Notes under the pieces: generated by a model
What the model was told of the DNA's origin: nothing
Seen by the model: the letters and a program-made list of their open reading frames with translations, nothing else
The model's database searches: none
Translations under genes and position numbers: made by a program
Assembly (NCBI GenBank): GCA_029851415.1
Contig: CM056744.1
Coordinates: forward strand, 69,248,172-69,312,171
DNA: 64,000 nt
Source: Eretmocerus hayati
Taxonomy: Eukaryota > Arthropoda > Insecta > Hymenoptera > Aphelinidae
Direction of reading: 5' to 3'
In this document: in pieces, positions 54,476 through 64,000 of the stretch
Layout: every line of letters begins with the position of its first letter
Numbering within the stretch: the stretch's first letter is position 1

Positions 54476-57400
54476 TTTGCAAGACCTACGATTTGCTTCA
54501 TTAGAAATTTTCTACGACCTCCCCGATCCGAGATGGAGCCATTCCACGGCTGAAATGTGATCTATGCAAGTTCATAAGAGTCGATAAGTGTCGCAGGGTA
54601 TTGATATTCTCAAGTTCAGATTTTTAATGCAAAAGATCATCATCGGATTGAACCCGAGATACATGATTTCTAAGTAGAATTGTCTCAATTTTTCGGGGAC
54701 GGAAACAGAATTTCTTACCAGGTGAATGGAATGTTTGAAAGGACAAATTATTGAATTTTGGATGATCGGCTTTTGCCAGTAGCATTGTGTCAACAAATTT
54801 CGCTGACTCATGCCAAAGATCGAGTTGAATTACTTAAACTCCAACTATGCGCCTCCAAGCCTCGTATGGTTGCGAGGTTAACTTGGAGGATTTTGATGGG
54901 AAGTGTAAGGGTGAGAAGAGACATATGGGAAAAGGATTGACTCTACGCTAGATTACAGTACGTTTCGCCATCCCTCGTCAGATCTGGCTTGTCAAGGGGA
55001 CAGACAATCGGCCGAGGTTAGCCCCCGACGCACTTGGCCTGAGTGGCCGAACGTCGAGCTCTTGAACGGCTTTATATATGAAAGTCTTACATGCGCGAGC
55101 GCTTGCGAGAAAGATGATTTCAACCCGCTTTTCCCATATGAAATCGACTTGACAGGTTTTCAGCCTTCTGTCGGATATATGTATATCAAACTAATATTCG
55201 TACTCGATCGATACGATCAAGTACTGTATTCATCACTGGCAAGGATGACAAATGGTTAAATGTCAATTGATCGGCTTTTGCCAGTAGAATTGTGTCAACA
55301 AATTTCGCTGACTCATGTCGAAGATCGAGTTGAATTACTTCAACTCGAACTATGCACCTCCAAGCCTCGTATGGTTGCAAGGTGAACTTGGAGGATTTTG
55401 ATGGAAAGTATAAAGGTGAGGAGAGACATATGGGAAAAGGATTGACTCTACGCTAGATTACAGTACGTTTCGCCATCCCTCGTCAGATCTGGCTTGTCAA
55501 GGGGACAGACAATCGGCCGAAGTTAGCCCCCGACGCACTTGGCCTGAAGGGCCGAACGTCGAGCTCTTGAACGGCTTCATATATGAAAGTCTTACATGCG
55601 CGAGCGCTTGCGAGAAACATGATTTCAACCCACTTTCCTCATACGAAATCGACTCGACAGATTTTCGCAGCCTACAGTCGCATATGATGGATTCCACGCC
55701 AAAGCGATCTATGGAAAGGGGTCATCTCTCAGATTCTTTTTTAACCTTTTGTATTCGATTCTATGGCTCAAAATAGGAACTTTCAACCGCCTATGAGGTC
55801 CAAAAGAAATTTCTCCTCTCCATTGCACGCACATCCGTAAACAGACCGAAAATTTATCGTGTAAAAATCGATGCTCTTTTATTCACGAAAATGGGAATAT
55901 TCCGAGTTTTTGAATAGCTATTGATTTGCGGGTTGCGGCATCTTGAAGGACATTGAAAAACCTATCGAAAACGTTGTCGAAAATTCCTCCTCTGTGATTT
56001 GGAGGCCTCCTGGAGGCAAAAGAGTGTTTTTCACTAAAATGTTAATTTCTCAAAGAGCCATTCTTTTTATTCTTTGAAAATTATATATTTGACGTGAAAT
56101 TCTGCGTTCTTTCGAAAAAAATGGGTTTCAGAAAAGTTTGGGGCAATCCAAGTGACTTATGAGCCATTTTTTGAAAATTCGATTTTTTCGGTTTCAGAAA
56201 AAGGCGATTTTCTGCACATGCGCACAAACGTAGACTTTCGGCGCCACTTTCAATGGAAAGCTGATAAAATTTCCTATAAAATGACTACCCGCAAAGTTGA
56301 AATTCATGCACAGGAACGGGATATGCAACGATTAATTATATCGAATCAAAATCACATGAAAATTCAGCCCATTGAAAATTCATCGCAAATTCTTCATGCA
56401 AGGGAAGGAAACTCTTCATTTTTTGCAATTGGGGAATATTATCTTGCAGGGAGATGAAACCTCTCTTATCCAGTATGTAAAGTAAAGTAAGTGTACCCAA
56501 CGTGATCCCATATGCCGATCTCCGGAATAGATTCTCATTGACATTCCCGCAATTCTTTTTCAAGTTCATTTTGTAAAAATATAAGAGAGGGATTGAGATT
56601 ATTGCGTTTCCTAGAAAATGTGAAGGTTCTCATGGATATCTTGCGCTTAAACTGAAGGAACTACCGGAGGAATTATGTGCGGTTGAAACGGAGCCGAAAA
56701 TTTTTGAATCGATTAATCGTAACGTGCTCTAACCTCGATCTTGGAGCATTCAAACCCCTGTCTCAAGGAGTTCAAAATCTTTCTTTTTGAGTGATAAAAC
56801 TTTGATTTGGAGTGGCTTTATGAATGGAATACGGAGATCGTTTGGAAAAAGATGAATCTCGCCATAAGTGTACCCAATATGGTCCCCCCTGATTGTCTCG
56901 AAAAAGTGTACAGTATGCCTTCATTTACCACTCAGAATGTGTTTTCGCGTCATAATAAGCCGAAAATAATTAATTTCACTGATAGAGAAGCTCTCAAAGT
57001 GGTTCTACGCAGATAGTGACATGAACTAGGCCAGAATATTAGAAAAACGATTCGGAAGGGAGGTTGGTACATCGACTTCACTTGAGAAAACCATCGTTCT
57101 ATTATTGCATTTTCCTGTGCTATTGAAAAATCACTGGAATCCATTACCAAAATGTGTCGTCAATTCACGATCGAAGAGCTTGTGGAATCGATAATGATTT
57201 GATATTCTGAGAATCAACCGTAACTCTAGACGACATTTTCTAGTTAACCTATCAAGTCAATGGGATATTCATTGAGAAGAGAAATAGCTTTCGAGATGTC
57301 ATCCATTATCGTGTTATTAATTGGATTAATGGCACAATTATTGTAGAGGGCAATCAGATACAACTCAGACCCTCATGGGGGAAGTAGACCGACTCACCTG

Positions 57401-57574
57401 CGATGGATTCGTTGGTCTACAATTGTCACTTGAAAACCTTCCACCAGTCGTCTAGGGGTTCGAATCCACAATCACCTTTGGAGGGTATGAATGCAGGTCT
57501 GTATGAATGCCCTTCACCAATATACCCTTCAAACCAGCTGCAGAGCACGACCACGTGAGGAAAGAAAACAAACG
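54476..57574. other. Flank with a 505-bp tandem duplication
   Basis: About 54766-55190 recurs at 55271-55690 (same orientation, about 505 bp offset), with a few substitutions; each copy contains GGCTTTTGCCAGTAG and ACATGCGCGAGCGCTTGCGAG. The remainder (55690-57574) contains no recognised gene. Several short frames here are unsupported. Confidence 0.6.
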
Positions 57575-58369
57575 CACAAGTAGTTTTGAGGTCACTATGG
57601 GCCGTCAAAACATTCTCCCACCACATACCCGCGCGGCGACGATTGGATGAATCATCACTGTACGGGCATGCGCGGAGGCGATGCAGACGACTCATAATGA
57701 CCCCCACTCTTTTTCATAATTGTCCAAATCGGCATTTCCGATCTCTATCCGCCCCTTCCACCGTCGTTAAATTATTTCCCGATCTATTGATTTCGGACCG
57801 TAAATCCTTGGAATACGTTATACGAAAAAGCTGACTTTTCGCCCAGGAATCCTGCACTGAGGATACAATTATCGAGCAATCTCCACGAAAATTTGAGGGA
57901 ATCTAACGAATGTTATTGTCTTGCTGACCAGATACTCATAATTTTCAAGTATTGGTCATAATGATGATTATTCGATGATCTCGATGAAAATATGCAATTT
58001 TTTCAATTTTCGATAGACCAAAAAAATGTGATCAATCGATTATAAAATTTCGGACCATGAACCGATCAATCTGAGGTTTTTTACACAAGTACTCACGTGT
58101 CTTGAGCAGCTATCAAACTTGACACCACCGGGATACCGAGTTTTCCCATCCTCGCACACTCGATGGAGAGACCAAAAGTACACGAACGCCTCCACGGCCA
58201 CTCTAGCGCATCGCTCCCCCCAGTGAGCCCCAGGTCCGCCCCGAACTACCGGATCTCGATGTTCACGACACAGCGACCGACGATTGACTGCCACAATAAC
58301 GCGCAAGTTCCTGGATCACGAGTGTCGGGATGACTAATTACCTCGTGAGTATCAATCGTCGGAGAGGGG

Positions 58370-60300
58370 GTAATGATGAATATTCGCCGCTCTCGAGAAT
58401 TGCTGAGCATTGCATATCACTCATCGTTTCCTACTGCCCCAAAGAGACGTATTTTCATGCATCGAAACGTGACTGGTAACAATTTTATGCGCAATGCTGA
58501 CTCGACAATTATGAGAAAAACATGTTTCCGCTTATGCCGAGTTCCAAGAATTGCCGCATTCCTTTGCGATGACTAGTATTCCTGTGAATTCCATATGGAC
58601 GATTCTAATTGTGCAATAATGAATGTACGCCCAATTCGTAGCTCTTGAGAATTGCAGAGTATTGCATATTGCTCATGGTTCCCTCCCTCTACTGCGCACA
58701 ACAAAAGACGTATCTTTTCACGTGCATACATTGACACGTGACTGGTGACAATTTTTATGTGCAATGCTGATTCGGCGAATCAGGTGTATGAGAAAAATGT
58801 GCTCACGTGAATACTGAGTTTCCAAGAACAGGCATATCCCTTTGTCATCACCAATATTTATGTGAATTCCATATGGATAATTCATGTTGTGTGATAATGA
58901 GTGTACGCTTGATCCGTCGCATTTGAGAGCTGCTGCGCATCGCATATTGCTCAGCGCTTCCTCCCCTCTACTGTGCACAACAAAAGACGCCTTTTCATGT
59001 GCATGCATTGACACGCGACTGACGACAATTTTCATAAGATATGCTAACTCGACGAATTAGGCGTATGAGAGAAGTATGTTTACGTGGATTATAAGTTTCC
59101 AAGGATTGGTGCACCACTTTGTTCATGAAAATAAAATATATCTGTGGATTTTTATGAATGATTCATGGTTTGCAATAATGAATGTAAACTCAATTCGTCG
59201 CTTTTGAATAATTGCTGAGCATAGCATGTTGCTCATCGGTACATCGCTATCTCCTATACTACGCAAAATCAAGAGACGCATGTTCATACGCACGTCCATG
59301 AGCATCGATTGAAACATGACTACCGATGATCTTTATGCGCTTTTTGCTGACTTGACAAGTATGAGTGGAATATGTTTACATGAAAATAGAGTTTTAAGAA
59401 TTGGCACATTACTTTGTCATGATTAATATTCCTGTGAATTCCATATGGATGATCCATGTTGTGCAATGATGGATATATATGACACATTTGCCAATCTTGA
59501 GAATTGCTGAGTATTGCATATTACTCATCGTTCCCTAATGCACAAAAGAGACGTATCTTCATGGACATACATTGACACGTGACTGTAGCGATTTCATGCG
59601 CCATGCTGACTCGACAATCATGAGAAAAACATGTTTACGCTTGTGCCAAGTCCCAAGAATTGCCGTATTCCTTTGCGATGACTAGTATTCCTGTGAATTC
59701 CATATGGATGATTCATGTTGTGCAATAATGAATACGCGCCCAATTCGTAGCTCTTGAGAGTTGCAGAGTATTGCATATTGCTCATGGTTCCCTCCCTCTA
59801 CTGCGCACAACAAAAGACGTATCTTTCCACGTGCATACATTGACACGTGACTGGTGACAATTTTTATGTGCAATTATGATTCGGCGAATCAGGTGTATGA
59901 GAAAAATGTGTTTACGTGAAAACTGACTTTCCAAGAACTGGCACATCCCTTTATCATGACTAATATTTCTGTGAATTCCATAAGGATAATTCATGTTGTG
60001 TGATAATGAACACGCGCCCAATTCGTAACTCTTGAGAGTTGCAGAGTATTGCATATTGCTCATGGTTCCCTCCCTCTACTGCGCACAACAAAAGACGTAT
60101 CTTTCCACGTGCATACATTGACACGTGACTGGTGACAATTTTTATGTGCAATTATGATTCGGCGAATCAGGTGTATGAGAAAAATGTGTTCACGTGAAAA
60201 CTGACTTTCCAAGAACTGGCACATCCCTTTATCATGACTAATATTTCTGTGAATTCCATAAGGATAATTCATGTTGTGTGATAATGAGTGTACGCTTAAT
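58370..60300 (+). repeat. Tandem 280-bp units, left arm
   Basis: Units recognised by TTGC(A/T)GAGTATTGCATATTGCTCAT and GACACGTGACTGG..ACAATTTTTATG phrases, recurring at spacings of about 255-293 bp. Sixty-odd-codon open frames on the minus strand in each unit are repeats of one another and not genes. Confidence 0.8.
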
Positions 60301-61199
60301 CCGTCGCACCCAATTGATGTAAAAATTCATATAAATTAGTGTCAGGATGAAAATCTCAGGCCGGATTGTGAGTCGAGTACTCGAGAAGATCTCTCTTTGT
60401 CTCCTCGCACTTGGATCCACGACTCAAAATTCGTGCTCCGATGGGAGATAATTTTGTACAGATAATCACTCACCGTTGCGGAGGACATATTCTCATCACT
60501 CACACTCGATGAAAAAATGTATACTCATGTCAAGATGAAAACTCTTGGGCCGAGAAACGGGTTGCTGATGCGTGAAAATTTCATTTCGTCTTGCTGTACT
60601 CTGATTCACTGATCGAAATTCATGATTCAATTGGAAATCGTCGCGTAGATGGCTCTCCATCTTCATCAAAACTTCATCTTCGTCACTTTCGCCCAATAAA
60701 AATTCACATTCGAGAGGATAAAAGTTCGAGCACATGTGAAAGCCGTCTCCTGGACACGTCTCACCGGATATCGAGCCGACACTTTTACAAACTACACCAA
60801 TGGAGCACAATATTCTTGACAACGAGTGAGACGATTGAGTGAATTCTCGGCATACTCGTCCAATGATTTCGATTGTTGGTATGACTTATCACAACGTGAG
60901 TATTAGATATCATCGGATAGAGGAGGAGAGATGACTATACATGGGACATTTTCTGTTTTTTGGAAATCGCTGAGCTCTGTGTATAGCTAAGTGCTACATC
61001 ATCACATCCTCTGCTGCGTGAAAGAACGGAAAAATCTAGCTGTATGAATCAGACGTATCATCCTGCCTCTAATAGCAAGGAATCCACAGGAATTCTGGTC
61101 ATCGCGGAAGAAATGTGCCAATTCTCAAAACTCTATTTTCATGTAAACATATTTCTCTCATACTTGTCAAGTCAGCAGAAAGCGCATGAAGATCATCGG

Positions 61200-62690
61200 T
61201 AGTCATGTGTCAATCGATGCTCATGGACGCGAGTATGAACATGCGTCTCTTGTTCTTGTGTAGTATAGGAGATAGCGATGTACCAATGAGCAACATGCTA
61301 TGCTCAGCAATTATTCAAAAGCGACGAATTGAGTTTACATTCATTATTGCAAACCATGAATCATTCATGAAAATCAACAGATATATTTTATTTTCATGAA
61401 CAAAGGGGTGCACCAATTCTTGGAAACTTATAATCCACGTAAACATACTTCTCTCATACGCCTAATTCGTCGAGTCAGCATATCTTATGAAAATTGTCGT
61501 CAGTCGCGTGTCAATGCATGCACATGAAAAGGCGTCTTTTGTTGTGCACAGCAGAGGGGAGGAAGCGCTGGGCAATTTGCGATGCGCAGCAGCTCTCAAA
61601 TGCGACGAATCAGGTGTACATCCATTATGACACAACATGAATCATCCATATGGAATTCACAGAAGTATTAGTCATGACAAAGGGATGTGCCAGTTCTTGG
61701 AAACTCAGTATTCACGTGAACACATTTTTCTCATACACCTGATTCGCCGAATCAGCATTGCACATAAAAATTGTCACCAGTCACGTGTCAATGTATGCAC
61801 ATGAAATGATACGTCTTTTGTTCTGCGCAGTAGAGGGAGGGAACCATGAGCGATATGCAATACTCTGCAATTCTCAATATCTACCAATTGGGCGTACATT
61901 CATTGTTACACAACATAAATCATCCATATGGAATTCACAGAAATACTAGTCATCGCAAAGGAATGCGCCAATTTTTGGAACTTGGCATGAGCGTAAACAT
62001 GTTTTTCTAATGATTGTCGAGTCAGCATGGCGCATAAAATCGCCACCAGTCACGTGTCAATATATGCTCATGAAGGTACGTCTCTTTTGCGCAGTAGGGA
62101 ACGATGAGTAATATGCAATGCTCAGCAATTCTCAAGAATGGCGAATGTGTCATATATATTCATCATTGCACAACATAGATCGTCCATATGAAAATCACAG
62201 AAATATTAGTCATGACAAAGTAATGTGCCAATTCTTTAAACTCGACAAAAGCGTAAACATGTTTTTCTCATGATTGTCGAATCAGCATTGCGCATGAAAT
62301 AGTCACCAGTCACGTGTGAATGCGCGCGCATGAAAATACAACTCTTTTGCGCAGTAGGAAATGATGAGCAATATGCAATACTCTGCGATCCTCGAGAGCG
62401 ATGAAATGGACGTACATTCATCATTGCACAACATGAGTCATCCATATGAAATCCATAGATATACTAGTCATCGCAACGGAATGCGCCGATTCTGAAAACT
62501 CGACAAAAGCGTAAACATGTTTTTCTCATAACTGTCGAGTCAGCATTGCGCATAAAATTGTTACCAGTCACGTTTCGATGCATGAAAATACGTCTCTTTG
62601 GGGCAGTAGGAAACGATGAGTGATATGCAATGCTCAGCAATTCTCGAGAGCGGCGAATATTCATCATTACCCCCTCTCCGACGATTGATA
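61200..62690 (-). repeat. Tandem 280-bp units, right arm (inverted)
   Basis: Six units, reverse complements of those in the left arm. They contain ATGAGCAATATGCAATACTCTGC and CCAGTCACGTGTCAATG in the reversed order. Confidence 0.8.
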
Positions 62691-63465
62691 CTCACGAGGT
62701 AATTAGTCATCCCGACACTCGTGATCCAGGAACTTGCGCGTTATTGTGGCAGTCAGTCGTTGGTCGCTGTGTCGTGAACATCGAGCTCCGGTAGTTCGGC
62801 GCGGACCTGGGGCCCACTTGGGGGAGCGATGCGCTAGAGTGGTCCTGGAGGCGTTCGTGTACTTTTGGTCTCTCCATCGAGTGTGCGAGGATGGAAAAAC
62901 TCGGTATCCCGGTGGTGTCAAGTTTGATAGCTGCTCAAGACACGTGAGTACTTGTGTAAAAAACCTCAGATTGATCGGTTCATGGTCCGAAAGTTCATGA
63001 TCGATCGATCACATTTTTTCGGTCTATCAAAAATTTAAAAAATTACATATTTCCATCGAGATCATCGAATAATCATCATTATGACCAATACTTGAAAATT
63101 ATGAGTATCTGGTCAGCAAGACAATAACATTCGTTAGATTCCCTCAAATTTTCGTGGAGATTGCTTGCTAATAGTACCCTCAGTGCAGGAATCCTGGGCG
63201 AAAAGTCAGCTTTTTCGTATAACGTATTCCAAGGACTTGCGGTCCGAAATCAATAGATCGGGAAATAATTCAACGACGCTGGAAGGGGCGGATAGAGATC
63301 AGGAATGCCGATTTGGACAATGATGAAAAAGAGTGGGGTCACTATGAGTCGTCTGCATCGCCTTCGCGCATGCCCGTACAGTGATCATTCATCCAATCGT
63401 CGCCGCGCGGGTGTGTGGTGGGGGAATGTTTTGACGGCCCATAGTGACTATATAGCTACTCGCAC

Positions 63466-64000
63466 ACACTGGCTATAATGGCTGCCCGCGCGCGCCAGAA
63501 TCCAGAATAGAGTAGGGACTCCGTCGGTAAGGCAAGTGTGAGCTCTTATCTGATGAGATTCAGGGCGCGTAGAGTCAAAGAAAACCTCTTGTAGTACCAC
63601 GCGTGCCATGGAATACAAATCAAAGTACTCCTTCTTATGGATGATATATCAAAGTATACTGCCCCATGATACTGCTCTAGAATCATTGGTCAGCTCCAAG
63701 AAAGTTTGAGTTCAACAGAATATAATAAAAGAGTTCCCAAGAATCTTTCAAGAGTCACAACCATTGGATTACGTATATCCCCTACTTTTCTAGTTCGAAA
63801 TTCGATGGGTGATTTAGATTTTGAGTTGCTCAAAGTACTGTCTTGACTCCAAAATCAATTAACGGAGCAACTCGAATTTGGGTTGGAGTCGAGCAAGTTC
63901 CACTTTGTCCAAGCTATGAAAAAGCATGCCCGTGATTGTACCTCCCCTCGTAATATGTTCATTATTCTTAGAGTAATCGATTCAAATACACATAAATCTC
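63466..64000. other. Sequence without recognised genes
   Basis: Ordinary AT-rich DNA; no coding frame, RNA gene or repeat is recognised. Confidence 0.4.

Larger units (their letters stand above)
57575..63465. mobile_element. Second foldback-like element with inverted arms of 280-bp units
   Basis: About 850 bp at 57590-58370 matches the reverse complement of 62690-63448 closely (ends GTCACTATGGGCCGTC and the reverse), with weaker homology about 15 bp further out on each side. Inside each arm are tandem units of about 255-293 bp: seven on the left (about 58370-60300) and six on the right in opposite orientation (about 61200-62690). The core (60300-61200) has no recognised gene. No target duplication was clear. 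It resembles Foldback elements. Confidence 0.75.

Noticed and set aside
58573..62445. Repeated 60-110-codon frames within the 280-bp units
   Set aside because: They are copies of the same non-coding repeat unit in each direction.

Overview
The window looks like arthropod (most likely insect) nuclear DNA that consists almost entirely of mobile and virus-like elements. No ordinary host gene is recognisable. The signs are short spliceosomal introns (about 77-93 nt with GT..AG ends), R1-type non-LTR retrotransposons, a Penelope-like element, tRNA-like repeat heads, many large inverted repeats and a Maverick/Polinton. Parasitoid wasps often carry such mixtures, but nothing here proves the order.

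Layout. (1) 146-10626 is a foldback-like element with very long inverted terminal arms. The arms contain arrays of a 31-bp repeat (about 67 units left, about 9 right). They enclose two compact minus-strand genes: a FLYWCH zinc-finger protein and a homologue of a gene also present in the Maverick below. A Penelope-like element (3150-7180, 14-bp target duplication) is inserted at the inner edge of the left arm. (2) 10.6-13.4 kb holds degenerate repeats and hairpin MITE-like elements. (3) 13387-19934 holds two R1-like retrotransposons head-to-tail, the second starting exactly at the poly(A) of the first; a third 5'-truncated copy lies at 24080-24748 on the minus strand with a 15-bp target duplication. 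(4) 20-30 kb holds tRNA-like/SINE-like repeats and a large diverged palindrome. (5) 30-34 kb has nothing recognisable.

(6) 33980-54469 is a complete 20.5-kb Maverick/Polinton. It is bounded by a perfect 6-bp target duplication (TAGGTC) and TIRs of about 630 bp that begin AG and end CT. Its genes are a retroviral-type integrase with chromodomain, an exonuclease-like protein, the major capsid protein, a second virion protein, a PLA2-domain protein, an adenain-like protease, an A32-type packaging ATPase, a coiled-coil protein and a protein-primed type B DNA polymerase with two introns, plus a cluster at the right end of about four genes (one OB-fold-like protein, one acidic, one spliced). At the left end it carries unusual cargo: an intronless, broken ribonucleotide reductase small subunit between two small genes of the same exon design. 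Several frames break inside homopolymer runs, and two genes also have true in-frame TAG codons, so the copy is probably decayed or partly mis-sequenced.

(7) 54.5-57.6 kb is unannotated sequence with a 505-bp tandem duplication. (8) About 57575-63465 is a second foldback-like structure, with arms built of units of about 280 bp in opposite orientation around an 0.8-kb core.

The best candidate for something new is the pair of observations that (a) a Maverick carries a ribonucleotide reductase subunit, and (b) a satellite-armed foldback element encodes a Maverick-family protein under the same TATA decamer used in the Maverick.
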